Assembly (NCBI RefSeq): GCF_900099785.1
Contig: NZ_FNDS01000001.1
Span: 620,001-684,000, forward strand
From: Pseudomonas panipatensis
Lineage (GTDB): Bacteria > Pseudomonadota > Gammaproteobacteria > Pseudomonadales > Pseudomonadaceae
Length of the DNA stretch: 64,000 bases
Reading direction: 5' to 3'
Shown here: positions 56,334 through 64,000 of the stretch, piece by piece
How positions within the stretch are numbered: position 1 is the stretch's first letter
How the letters are laid out: every line of letters begins with the position of its first letter
Notes under the pieces: generated by a model
Seen by the model: only the letters and a program-made list of their open reading frames with translations
Told to the model about the DNA's origin: nothing
Databases searched by the model: none
Program-made: the position numbers and the translations under genes

Positions 56334-57131
56334 ATGACCTTTACCGAATTGATTCAAGCGGTTCGCGGTGCGCCGCAGGCCGTGGTGATTTCCCCGATAT
56401 GGGCGCAGGGGCGTACCTGTTTCGGTGGGCTGACGGCGGCGCTCGCCTATGAGGCGATGCGTGCGGTCACGGCGGCGGGGAGACCCTTGCGCTCGTTGGC
56501 GATCACCTTCGTCGCGCCGGCGCAGGTGGAGATTCCCTTGCGTTTCGAAGCCGAGGCGCTCCGCGAGGGCAAGGCGGTCAGCCAGGTGTTTTGCCGGGTC
56601 CTGCAGAATGATCAGGTGGTGATGCTGGCGCAGGGCAGCTTCGGTCTGCCACGGGAATCCTCGGTGCTGGTCGAAGGCCTGTCGGCACCGGCCTTCAAGC
56701 CGCTCGACGAGTGCCAGGAGTTGCCATTCATTCCCCGCGTGATGCCCGCGTTCACGCGGCATATCGCCATGCGCTGGGCCGTGGGCGGCCTGCCGTTCTC
56801 CGCCAGCAGCGCGCGGGAGATGGGCGGCTGGATGCGTTTCCGCGAGGGCGTCGGCGCCGAGCCCATGGAGGTCGCGCACCTGCTGGCGCTGATCGACGCC
56901 TGGCCGCCGGCGACCCTGCCGCACCTGCGCTCGCCGGCGCCCTCCAGTTCGCTGACCTGGACCATCGAATTCATCCAGCCGCTGCCGACTCTGGCGGCCA
57001 ACGGCTGGTGCCGCTACCTGGCCGAAATCGAGCATGCCCGCGACGGCTATGGTCATGTGGCTGCTCAGTGCTGGAGCGAAGACGGCCAGTTGCTGGCGAT
57101 TTCCCGGCAGACCGTGACCCTCTTCGGCTGA
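56334..57131 (+). CDS. Acyl-CoA thioesterase, double hot-dog fold
   Basis: A 265-aa protein of the TesB-like/4HBT_3 class. The N-terminal hot dog has ISPIWAQGRTCFGGLTAA and a RSLAITFVAPAQ strand. The C-terminal hot dog has SSSLTWTIEFIQPLP and YLAEIEHARDGYGHV. It probably hydrolyses acyl-CoA to free acid and CoA; the chain preference is not visible. GAGGCGG precedes ATG 56334, which replaces the upstream ATG at 56271. Confidence 0.82.
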   Translation: MTFTELIQAVRGAPQAVVISPIWAQGRTCFGGLTAALAYEAMRAVTAAGRPLRSLAITFVAPAQVEIPLRFEAEALREGKAVSQVFCRVLQNDQVVMLAQGSFGLPRESSVLVEGLSAPAFKPLDECQELPFIPRVMPAFTRHIAMRWAVGGLPFSASSAREMGGWMRFREGVGAEPMEVAHLLALIDAWPPATLPHLRSPAPSSSLTWTIEFIQPLPTLAANGWCRYLAEIEHARDGYGHVAAQCWSEDGQLLAISRQTVTLFG

Positions 57132-57141
57132 GGCGGGGCGC

Positions 57142-57366
57142 TCAGGCGTGCAGGCCGTGGCCACGGCGCTGGATGGCCAGCGCCGCGACAGCGCCGATGG
57201 CTCCCACCAGGGCGCAGCTCGGGCTGCTTTGCAGCACGCCGCTGAGCAGCGTCAGCGCGGCGGCGACGAACAGCGGCGCGGCGAGCAGGTTCAGGTTGTG
57301 CCGCTGGCGCTCGTCAGCCGGGATCTGCCAGTGCCAGACAGTGGTATGCAGGTGGCGTTTGCCCAT
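57142..57366 (-). CDS. Small membrane protein, possibly Mpo1/DUF962-like
   Basis: A 74-aa protein with a polar His-rich N-terminus (GKRHLHTTVWHWQIPADERQ) and two hydrophobic helices (about residues 28-45 and 51-66), ending RRGHGLHA. The WHWQ-HNLNLLAAPLF pattern recalls Mpo1/DUF962 proteins, but the match is too short to be sure. GGAG lies 5 nt before the ATG. It is convergent with the thioesterase gene. Confidence 0.6.
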   Translation of the reverse strand: MGKRHLHTTVWHWQIPADERQRHNLNLLAAPLFVAAALTLLSGVLQSSPSCALVGAIGAVAALAIQRRGHGLHA

Positions 57367-57382
57367 GACCGGACTCCCTCAT

Positions 57383-57407
57383 GCAAAACGCCCGAACCGT
57401 CGGGCGC
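57383..57407 (-). terminator. Terminator of the chemoreceptor gene
   Basis: On the minus strand CGCCCGA, 4-nt loop, TCGGGCG, then TTTTGCAT. It lies between the chemoreceptor stop and the small membrane gene. Confidence 0.75.
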
Positions 57408-57515
57408 TGATGGAAGTAAGTCTAGGTGCTGCCTGGAGAGGGCGCCCAATCGCCGTCGACAATGACGGCGATAGGCATTCAGGGCGGACGCCGGGTGGCA
57501 TCCGGCGAGGCGCTT

Positions 57516-58994
57516 CTACAGGCGCAGCTGGCGAATCGCGCGGCTCAGCTCGCCGGCCAGTTCGGCCAGCTCATGGCTGGTGCTGGCTGAGTTCACGGTC
57601 TGCTGCACGGTCAGCTCGGTGACGTCGCGAATGCCCACCACCGAGCGGGTCATTTCTTCGGCCACCTGGCTCTGTTGCTCGGCGGCCACGGCGATCTGCG
57701 TATTGCTCTCGCGCATCAGCGCCACCGCGCCAGCGATCGCCGCCAGCGCTTCGCCGGCCGCCTGGGCCTGCTCGACGCAGCCATCGGCCTTGAACGAGCT
57801 TTCCTGCATGAACTCCACCGCATCGCGGGTGCCGGACTGCAGCGCATTGATCATCTGGGTGATTTCGTCGGTGGAGTCCTGCACACGCTTGGCCAGGTTG
57901 CGTACCTCGTCGGCGACCACGGCGAAGCCGCGACCCATTTCGCCGGCGCGGGCGGCCTCGATGGCGGCATTGAGCGCCAGCAGGTTGGTCTGTTCGGCGA
58001 TGCCGTGAATCACACTGACCACGCTGCTGATCTTCTGGCTGTCCTGGGCCAGTTGCTGAATCATTTCGGCGGTCTGCTGGACGCCCTGGGACAAGCCGGC
58101 AATGGATTCACCGACCTTGCCCACCACCTGTTGGCCGACGCCGGCCAGGCGATCGGCTTCCTGCGACTGGTCGCGGGTGTCGGCGGCATGCTGGGCGATG
58201 TGGTGGACGGTGGTGGACATCTCGTTGATCGCGGTGGCCGCCTGATCGGTCTCGCTCTGCTGGCCGAGCATGCCTTGGCGAACCTGGCCCATGTTCTCGG
58301 CCATGCTCCGCGCGCCTTCGTCGAGGCGGCCGGCCGCCTGGGCGACGGTGCCGACCACGCGCTGGTAGCCGGCCTGCATGGCGTTGAAGGCGGTGGCCAT
58401 CTGCCCGACTTCGTCGCGGCTATCCAGCGGCACACGGGCCGCGAGGTCACCGCTGCGTTCGACGTGGAGCATGACATCGCGCAAGGTCAGCAGGTGGGTG
58501 AGGATGAAGCGGATCAGCAGTTGCGAGGCCGCCAGCAGCGCCAGCATCAGGATCAGCACGGCGAAGGCATAGGCCAGCGCGCGCTCGCTGAATACCTGCC
58601 AGAGGTCGGCACCGGGCGCCAGCACCGCCACACGTTGCGCGTTGCCGAGATCCTGCACCCAGGCACCGGCGAGAGGCCCCAGCGGGCTTTCGGCACCGTT
58701 GAGGGCGACCCAGCCATTGCCTCGGGCGAGGGCCTGGCCGTCGATACCCGGCGCTTGCGGCGCACTGCCGCTGGCGAAGCTCAGCAGGTTGGCCGCGCCC
58801 GGCAGCGGCGTACCGGCGGGCCAGCCTTGCAGTAGCCGGGCTTGCGCCTCGGCCGACTGGCGCGCGGCCTGATTGCGCGCGTCCAGTTCCTGGTTCATGG
58901 CGAAGAGCACCAGCAGCAAGGTGGTGAGGAAGGCGACCGCGTTCACGGCCCAGAACTTGTATTTCAGAGAGATATTGCGGATCCAGGCGGCCAT
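57516..58994 (-). CDS. Methyl-accepting chemotaxis protein
   Basis: A 492-aa chemoreceptor. Membrane helix 1 is at about residues 15-33. A short periplasmic sensor of about 100 residues follows (no clear dCache; Gly/Ala/Pro-rich), then helix 2 (about 137-160), a HAMP domain (about 160-215, [13 protein letters not shown]) and the cytoplasmic signalling rod. The conserved hairpin tip is [21 protein letters not shown], split around the tip, with [11 protein letters not shown] after it. It has no C-terminal CheR pentapeptide. ATG 58994 (MAAWIRNI) is chosen because the membrane helix begins there. Confidence 0.9.
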   Translation of the reverse strand: MAAWIRNISLKYKFWAVNAVAFLTTLLLVLFAMNQELDARNQAARQSAEAQARLLQGWPAGTPLPGAANLLSFASGSAPQAPGIDGQALARGNGWVALNGAESPLGPLAGAWVQDLGNAQRVAVLAPGADLWQVFSERALAYAFAVLILMLALLAASQLLIRFILTHLLTLRDVMLHVERSGDLAARVPLDSRDEVGQMATAFNAMQAGYQRVVGTVAQAAGRLDEGARSMAENMGQVRQGMLGQQSETDQAATAINEMSTTVHHIAQHAADTRDQSQEADRLAGVGQQVVGKVGESIAGLSQGVQQTAEMIQQLAQDSQKISSVVSVIHGIAEQTNLLALNAAIEAARAGEMGRGFAVVADEVRNLAKRVQDSTDEITQMINALQSGTRDAVEFMQESSFKADGCVEQAQAAGEALAAIAGAVALMRESNTQIAVAAEQQSQVAEEMTRSVVGIRDVTELTVQQTVNSASTSHELAELAGELSRAIRQLRL

Positions 58995-59157
58995 GGAATG
59001 CTTCTTATCGTTCGAATGGTGGCTTTTGGCCGCCATTGTCGTGAAAAAGATGAAGGCTGTCTTGATAAGGATCAAGCTACCCCCGCTGCCTGGGTTAGCG
59101 GCTGTCGCGCAACATTCTTGAGGGGGTTGTGTAGGAGTTTTCCTTGCGACGCGCCTT

Positions 59158-59964
59158 TTATTCGGCGCGCCGCGGCAGGCCGAAGAACGCTCTGGCACAG
59201 GCGCTGGTGTGCGCGGCCACGTCGGCCTCGTCTTCGCCACGGTGCAAGGCGACGCAGCGCAGCACTTCCGGCAGGAAGGCCGGCTCGTTGCGCCCATGCT
59301 TGGGCTTGGGGCGCAGGCTGCGTGGCAGCAGGTAGGGCGCGTCGCTTTCCAGCATCAGCCGTCCGCGGGGGATTTCCCGCACCAGCTCCTGCAGAGGGGT
59401 GCCCCGGCGCTCGTCACAGATCCAGCCGGTGATACCGATGTGCAGGTCCAGGTCGAGGTAGCGGTAGAGCGTCCGGCGCTCGCCGGTGAAGCAATGCACC
59501 ACGGCGGCGGGCAGGCGGTCGCGGAAGTCCTTGAGGATGGCCAGCAGGCGTTCGCTGGCATCGCGCTCATGGATGAACACCGGGCGGTGCAGTTCGCTGG
59601 CGACGGCGAGCTGTTCCTCGAAGGCCTTCTCCTGTTGCGGGCGCGGGGAAAAGTCGCGGTTGAAATCCAGGCCGCATTCGCCCACGGCGCGAACCCGTGG
59701 CTCCGCCAGCAGGCCACGCAGCACGGCGGCGCTGGCGCTGTTCCACTGGCTGGCTTCGTGCGGGTGCACGCCGGCGGTGCAGAACAGCCGCTGTTGGTCG
59801 TCCAGCGCCTGGCACAGGCCTAGCGCCGCTTCGCTGTCGTCGAGGCTGGTGCCGGTCACCACCAATTGCTCGACGCCGGCCTGGAAGGCACGAGCGAGTA
59901 AGGCTTCACGTTCTGGCGCGAAGCTGGGGTGAGTGAGGTTGACGCCGATGTCGATCAGTTGCAT
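59158..59964 (-). CDS. tatD: TatD family nuclease (TatD proper)
   Basis: A 268-aa TatD enzyme, a Mg-dependent 3'-5' DNA/RNA exonuclease in E. coli. It has [13 protein letters not shown] at the N-terminus, [39 protein letters not shown] and [13 protein letters not shown]. The N-terminal DIGVNLT block is typical of TatD itself, distinguishing it from the YcfH-type gene at 14645. ATG 59964 is chosen over 59994 on that ground. Confidence 0.9.
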   Translation of the reverse strand: MQLIDIGVNLTHPSFAPEREALLARAFQAGVEQLVVTGTSLDDSEAALGLCQALDDQQRLFCTAGVHPHEASQWNSASAAVLRGLLAEPRVRAVGECGLDFNRDFSPRPQQEKAFEEQLAVASELHRPVFIHERDASERLLAILKDFRDRLPAAVVHCFTGERRTLYRYLDLDLHIGITGWICDERRGTPLQELVREIPRGRLMLESDAPYLLPRSLRPKPKHGRNEPAFLPEVLRCVALHRGEDEADVAAHTSACARAFFGLPRRAE

Positions 59965-60125
59965 GGTGCATCCCTGGGTTCGGGCAGGCAGCATAGCAGA
60001 ACCGCGCTTTTTCTAAGAAAAGCCCTAAAAACAGATACTTAAGCGCACTTGTGAAAGTGCTTCCGGAATTTCGGGTTGGCATTCGATACCTCCTGTGAGA
60101 CGCTCGCGCCCCTTTTTGCATGGCC

Positions 60126-60174
60126 GGGAACTTGCGGGAACCGTCGAGTTCTCAGGGAACCGCTGGTGGTTCCC
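60126..60174 (+). promoter_or_regulatory. GGGAAC repeats and hairpin in the mltF leader
   Basis: Three direct GGGAAC copies (60126, 60136, 60155) are followed by GGTTCCC (60168-60174), which can pair with the last copy around a 6-nt loop, 17 nt before the mltF start. It is a leader structure of unknown role. Confidence 0.4.
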
Positions 60175-60191
60175 GCCCCTTGGAGACCTGG

Positions 60192-61616
60192 ATGACGCGA
60201 TTGTTTCTGCTTCTGCTGTGCCTGGTGGCATTACTGCCACTGCCGGCGGCCGCGCGTCTGACCAGCCAGCCGGAGAGCTGGCAGCAAGACAGCGACAACG
60301 GCCGTGACCTGGCCGCCATCCGCGGTGATGGTGTGTTGCGCGTGCTGGTCAACCAGAGCCGTAACAGCTTCGGCCAGATCAAGGGCGAGCAGATCGGCAT
60401 CGAATACAACCGCCTGCGCGCCTTCGAGCAATACCTCAACGACGGCGCTCCCGGGCGCAAGCCGCTGACCCTCAAGTTCATCCCCAAAGCCAAGGACCAG
60501 TTGCTGGCCGCGTTGCAGCGCGGCGAGGGCGATCTGGTCGCGCCGGGCGAACTGCTCTCGGCGCTCGATGGCCAGAACGTCAGCGCCAGTCTGCCGTGGC
60601 GTCAGGATGTGCCATTGGTGCTGGTGTCGCGCCAGGGCAGCCGCCGCTACTCGCACCTCGAACAGATGGCCGGGCGCACCATTGCCTTGCCCGCCGGCAG
60701 TGCGGCCGGCGATGCCATCCGCCAGGTCAACGAACGTCTCGCCCAGCGGCGTCTGGCGCCACTGTCCATCGAATGGGTGGACCCGTCGCTGGCGGTCGAG
60801 GATGTGCTGGAAATGGTCCAGGCCGGCATCTTCGCCTTCACCGTGGTCGAGCAGCCGATCGCCGAGCGCTGGGCCAAGGTCTTCCCGAAAATCCGTGTCG
60901 ACCGTCATCTGGTGCTCGACAACCGCCAGAGCATGACGTGGTACGTGCGCCGTGACGCGCCCATGCTGCACGCCAGCGTCGATCGCTTCCTCAAGGAGTA
61001 CCGGGCGCCGGCCGATCAGGATGGCGCCTTCCAGCGTATCTACCGTCACGCATACCAGGTGCGCAATCCGCTGGAGAGCGGTGACCGCAAGCGCCTGGAA
61101 GCGGTGCGTCCGACGCTGCAGCGTTATGCCGAGCAGTACCGCATCGACTGGCTGGCGCTGGCGGCGGTGGCTTTCAAGGAATCCAATCTGGACGCCGGCG
61201 CCCAGGGCGCCTCGGGAGCTACCGGACTGATGCAGGTGACCCCGGCGGCGGCGCGCAGCGTGGGCGTCGGCTCGGTCCAGCAGAAGGAAAACAACGTTCA
61301 GGCCGCCAGCAAGTACCTGGCGATGTTGCGCCGCGACTATTTCAACAGTCCGCGCATGGACGAGCGCGAGCGGCTGGCATTCATTCTCGCGGCCTACAAC
61401 GTTGGCGCCGAGCGGGTCCAAGGGTTGCGCGCCGAGGCGCGGCGCCGTGGCTTGAATCCGAACCGCTGGTTCTTCCAGGTGGAGCGGGTCGCCGCCAGTG
61501 AGTTGGGCATGGGCGTGGTGAACTACGTCAGCAGTATCAACAAGTACTATCTTGCTTATCAGCGTGAGCGTGATGGCCTTGAGCCTCGACAGAGGGTGGC
61601 CTCGGCACGGAAGTGA
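60192..61616 (+). CDS. mltF: MltF-type membrane-bound lytic murein transglycosylase
   Basis: A 474-aa envelope enzyme with signal peptide RLFLLLLCLVALLPLPAAA, a family 3 solute-binding-like domain (about residues 38-265) and a C-terminal SLT lytic transglycosylase domain. The catalytic Glu is in VAFKESNLDAGAQG, followed by GLMQVTP and AYNVGAERV. It cleaves peptidoglycan to anhydro-muropeptides, while the binding-like domain regulates activity by ligand. ATG 60192 follows GGAG. P. aeruginosa has more than one MltF (a second is PA2865 from memory), so the exact paralogue is open. Confidence 0.88.
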   Translation: MTRLFLLLLCLVALLPLPAAARLTSQPESWQQDSDNGRDLAAIRGDGVLRVLVNQSRNSFGQIKGEQIGIEYNRLRAFEQYLNDGAPGRKPLTLKFIPKAKDQLLAALQRGEGDLVAPGELLSALDGQNVSASLPWRQDVPLVLVSRQGSRRYSHLEQMAGRTIALPAGSAAGDAIRQVNERLAQRRLAPLSIEWVDPSLAVEDVLEMVQAGIFAFTVVEQPIAERWAKVFPKIRVDRHLVLDNRQSMTWYVRRDAPMLHASVDRFLKEYRAPADQDGAFQRIYRHAYQVRNPLESGDRKRLEAVRPTLQRYAEQYRIDWLALAAVAFKESNLDAGAQGASGATGLMQVTPAAARSVGVGSVQQKENNVQAASKYLAMLRRDYFNSPRMDERERLAFILAAYNVGAERVQGLRAEARRRGLNPNRWFFQVERVAASELGMGVVNYVSSINKYYLAYQRERDGLEPRQRVASARK

Positions 61617-61624
61617 TCTATTGG

Positions 61625-61665
61625 TTCGATATGTTTTAGCGCTTTTTTGCGCTTTTTATATCGAA
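61625..61665. promoter_or_regulatory. Nested inverted repeats between mltF and doxX
   Basis: TTCGATAT (61625-61632) and ATATCGAA (61658-61665) enclose AGCGC-TTTTTT-GCGCT (61638-61653). The inner hairpin plus T run could end mltF transcription. The outer palindrome is a candidate operator 68 nt before doxX. The region is clearly more AT-rich than its surroundings. Confidence 0.5.
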
Positions 61666-61732
61666 TTAATGGTCTATATTGATGGACAGCAACAACGGTT
61701 GCCTCCCACTTCCACTGCATAAGGATTACCCC

Positions 61733-62167
61733 ATGAACGCTCTCGTCAAATCGATCATGTCCACCCAGGCCGGCGCTGGTCTGGCCGTGCTGCGTATCAC
61801 CACCGGCCTGACCTTCATGGCCCACGGTTCGCAGAAGCTGTTCGGCCTGTTCAGCGGCCCGGGTTTGCAGGGCACGGCGCAATGGCTGGAGTCCCTCGGG
61901 GTGACGCCCGGCTACCTGATGGCGACCCTGGCCGGCTCCGCCGAATTCTTCGGTGGCCTGGCGCTGGTGCTCGGCTTGCTGGTGCGCCTGGCCAGTATCC
62001 CGTTGATCGTCGCCATGCTGGTGGCTGTGTTCAGTGTGCATATCGCCAACGGCTTCTTCATTACCAGCGGTGGCTACGAGTACGCCTTCACCCTGATCAT
62101 GATCAGTGTGGCGGTGCTGATCAGCGGCGCCGGTCCCTTCTCCCTGGACCGCAAGCTGTCCAGCTGA
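61733..62167 (+). CDS. DoxX-family membrane protein
   Basis: A 144-aa four-helix membrane protein of the DoxX/YphA family. It has GLAVLRITTGLTFMAHGSQK, with the conserved helix-1 His, LFGLF, and AEFFGGLALVLGLLVRLAS. Members are linked to quinone redox or thiol stress; no catalytic residue can be named. AAGGA precedes ATG 61733; the ATGs at 61679-61682 lack a binding site. Confidence 0.88.
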   Translation: MNALVKSIMSTQAGAGLAVLRITTGLTFMAHGSQKLFGLFSGPGLQGTAQWLESLGVTPGYLMATLAGSAEFFGGLALVLGLLVRLASIPLIVAMLVAVFSVHIANGFFITSGGYEYAFTLIMISVAVLISGAGPFSLDRKLSS

Positions 62168-62181
62168 TCCTGCCGCTGACG

Positions 62182-62216
62182 AAAAGGGCGGATGCCATTG
62201 GCATCCGCCCTTTTTT
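62182..62216. terminator. Bidirectional terminator between doxX and yeiH
   Basis: AAAAGGGCGGATGCC, 3-nt loop, GGCATCCGCCCTTTTTT: a very strong stem with a T run. Confidence 0.93.
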
Positions 62217-62229
62217 CTTTTTGGCGCGA

Positions 62230-63258
62230 TCAACCCAGCAGGTGCTGCACCGCGCTGTTGATCAGTCCGCCGCCAAGCAGCAGGAAGAGGAACAGGCCTG
62301 CCCCCAGCAGCAGCGGTTTCGGCCCTTCGCGACGCAGGTCGCCAAGGCGGGTGGCCAGCCCCAATGCAGCCATGGCCATCCCCAGCAAGACTTCGTCCAG
62401 TTGCTGCAACGGCGCCAGCCAGGATTCCGGCACCAGGCCCAGCGAGCGCAGCGCGGTCACGGCGAGGAAAGCGACGGCGAAACCGGGAATGTTCAACCGG
62501 CGCTTGGCTCCGGCTTGCGCATCGGCGGCGCCGAAGCGCCCCAGGCAGAGCAGCGCCGGTGCCAGTAGCAGAACCCGCAGCATCTTGCTGATCAGCGCCG
62601 CGTCGGCGGCCGCCGGGTCCATGGCACGACCGGCGGCGACCACCTGGGCGACTTCGTGGATGGTCGAGCCGCTGAAGATACCGAAGGCCTTGCTGCTGCC
62701 GAACAGGTGCGGCAGGTAGCTGAAGAGCAGTGGATGCAGCAGCATTGCCAAGGTGCCGAACAACACGACCGTGGCCACCGCCACCGCGGTGTGTTCGGCG
62801 CGGGCGCGCAGCACCGGGCTGCTCGCCATGACCGCGGCGGCGCCGCAGATGGCGCTGCCGGCGCCGATCAGCAGGGCGCTTTCGCGCGGCAGGCGCAACC
62901 AGCGCACACCGATCCACCAGGCGACGAGCAAGGTGCTGGCGACCATCAGCACATCGATGACCAAGGCCGCCGGACCGAGCGCGGCGATGTCCTGGAAGGT
63001 CAGGCGCAGGCCATACAGCACCACGCCCAGGCGCAGCAATTGCTGGCGCGACAGTTCCACCCCCGGACGCAGCTTGCCGAAACGCGCGGCGCCGAGGTTG
63101 CCGACCAGCAGGCCGAGGAGGATGGCCAGTGTCAGGCTGCCGAGGCCAAGGTGCTGGAGCTCGGGGATAGCGACCAGGAGATGGGCGGCGCCAGCGATGA
63201 GCAGGCACAGGAGGGCGCCGGGGAGCAGCAAGGGGAAGCGGCGCAAAAGGGTAGGCAT
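62230..63258 (-). CDS. YeiH/UPF0324 putative sulfate exporter
   Basis: A 342-aa membrane protein with about ten helices and the UPF0324 signatures LAILLGLLVGN, LLRLGVVLYGLRL, GAGSAICGAAAVMA and GIFSGSTIHEVAQVVAAG. The family (YeiH) is annotated as a putative sulfate/sulfite or small-anion exporter; transport has little direct proof. It is divergent from a LysR gene 93 nt away, the same pairing as yeiH-yeiE. Confidence 0.88.
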   Translation of the reverse strand: MPTLLRRFPLLLPGALLCLLIAGAAHLLVAIPELQHLGLGSLTLAILLGLLVGNLGAARFGKLRPGVELSRQQLLRLGVVLYGLRLTFQDIAALGPAALVIDVLMVASTLLVAWWIGVRWLRLPRESALLIGAGSAICGAAAVMASSPVLRARAEHTAVAVATVVLFGTLAMLLHPLLFSYLPHLFGSSKAFGIFSGSTIHEVAQVVAAGRAMDPAAADAALISKMLRVLLLAPALLCLGRFGAADAQAGAKRRLNIPGFAVAFLAVTALRSLGLVPESWLAPLQQLDEVLLGMAMAALGLATRLGDLRREGPKPLLLGAGLFLFLLLGGGLINSAVQHLLG

Positions 63259-63351
63259 GACGGACTCCTTGTGTAAGGTGCAGTCATGGTGCGGCGCGCA
63301 CTCTTAGTGTAGAAACGGATTGTTCTGATTGGATCAAACGGTTTTACCGAT

Positions 63352-64000
63352 ATGGCCCCGCGCATCACGCTCCGCCAGCTCGCCACCTTCGCCGCCATCG
63401 CCGAGCATGGCAACGTCACCCAGGCCGCTGCCGCCATCGCGCTTTCGCAGTCGGCCGCCAGCCAGGCGCTGCAGGAGCTGGAACGCACACTGCAGACGCG
63501 CCTGTTCGATCGCAGCGGCAAGCGCCTGGCGCTGAATGACAACGGCCGCGCCCTCTATCCCAAGGCGTGTGCGCTGCTCGACCAGGGCGCTGAACTGGAG
63601 GCGCTGTTCCAGCAGGCGCCGGTACAGCTCAGCCTCGGCGCCAGCCGCAGCATCGGTGGTTATCTGCTGCCGCAGGTCATGGCCGGCTTTCTGGCCGAAC
63701 TGCCCGACAGTCGCCTGCAACTGCAGGTCGCCAACAGCCGCGAGATTCTCGCCGCACTCTGCGAGTTTCGCCTGGACGTGGCCTTCATCGAGGCGCCCAT
63801 CCAGCACCCGCAGGTGCAATTGCTGCCGTGGGTCGAGGATGAACTGCTGCTGGTGGCGGCTCCAGGGCATCCTCTGGCGACTGCCGGTGTGCTCGACTCC
63901 GGGGCGTTGGCGGCGGCGCGCTGGATCCTGCGCGAGGCGGGGTCCGGTACGCGGGTGACCTTCGAGCAGCAGTTGCTGCCGCGGCTCGGTAGCCTGGAGG
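63352..64000 (+). CDS. LysR-family regulator, YeiE-like (cut by window edge)
   Basis: The first 216 residues of a LysR-type regulator. The HTH is at residues 6-63 (LRQLATFAAIAEHGNVTQAA, AAIALSQSAASQALQELERT), then the effector domain (LSLGASRSIGGYLLP, LDVAFIEAP). The IGGYLLP segment and pairing with yeiH fit the CysB/YeiE sulfur-linked group. In the spacer AAACGG occurs twice in the same orientation (63314 and 63336), candidate operator halves. The end lies beyond the window. Confidence 0.87.
   Translation, partial: MAPRITLRQLATFAAIAEHGNVTQAAAAIALSQSAASQALQELERTLQTRLFDRSGKRLALNDNGRALYPKACALLDQGAELEALFQQAPVQLSLGASRSIGGYLLPQVMAGFLAELPDSRLQLQVANSREILAALCEFRLDVAFIEAPIQHPQVQLLPWVEDELLLVAAPGHPLATAGVLDSGALAAARWILREAGSGTRVTFEQQLLPRLGSLE

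Overview
The window is a high-GC chromosome segment from a Pseudomonas, close to the P. aeruginosa / P. citronellolis / P. nitroreducens group. The assignment rests on several things read together: the rne-rluC-sppA-maf-yceD-rpmF-plsX-fabD-fabG-acpP-fabF-pabC-mltG-tmk-holB-pilZ-ycfH gene order, a FabV-type enoyl-ACP reductase next to a PlaF-like membrane phospholipase, an RgsA-type small RNA, and a complete acyclic terpene utilisation (atu) cluster. I see no rRNA, tRNA, insertion sequence, prophage or CRISPR array. The window cuts rne at its left edge and a LysR gene at its right edge.

Region 1 (1-15.6 kb) is housekeeping. RNase E and RluC diverge from a shared promoter region. A HAD hydrolase and SppA follow, with Maf convergent. 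Then comes the fatty-acid and cell-envelope run yceD-rpmF-plsX-fabD-fabG-acpP-fabF-pabC-mltG-tmk-holB-pilZ-ycfH. Downstream of ycfH, on the opposite strand, is a small RNA gene that I identify as rgsA. It can pair with the ribosome binding site of acpP, 6.5 kb away in this window.

Region 2 (15.7-31.6 kb) holds a class V PLP enzyme divergent from a TetR regulator, two neighbouring radical SAM enzymes, and a DUF4823 lipoprotein with a DUF1285 protein. It continues with ETF-ubiquinone oxidoreductase divergent from etfBA, with a PsrA-type operator between them, then fabV convergent with the PlaF-like gene. A periplasmic binding protein plus two envelope lipoproteins (DUF4398 and OmpA-like), a MocR regulator and a proline/alanine-rich lipoprotein complete it.

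Region 3 (31.6-43.9 kb) is the atu cluster for citronellol/geraniol catabolism: atuABCDEFGH on the minus strand and atuR divergent. The atuA-atuR spacer carries two strong and one degenerate operator-like inverted repeats.

Region 4 (43.9-64 kb) is mixed chromosome. It contains a CPBP protease, a DUF2897 micro-protein, an ethanolamine-type permease, a CBS-domain histidine kinase with a double-receiver protein, and pyrF. It then has a PACE efflux protein divergent from a LysR gene, a MoxR/DUF58/transglutaminase operon followed by a CHAD protein, and an acyl-CoA thioesterase. Last are a chemoreceptor, a second TatD, an MltF-like lytic transglycosylase, a DoxX protein, and a YeiH-type transporter divergent from a truncated LysR gene.

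Catabolism and lipid synthesis are linked across the window. The atu products and fatty acids are oxidised by acyl-CoA dehydrogenases that pass electrons to EtfAB and ETF-QO, while the plsX-fab cluster and fabV make acyl-ACP. Most of the window is core genome. The least explained pieces are the radical SAM pair, the binding protein/lipoprotein operon, and several regulatory leaders (leaderless yceD and rluC, a long rne leader, RgsA-acpP pairing).
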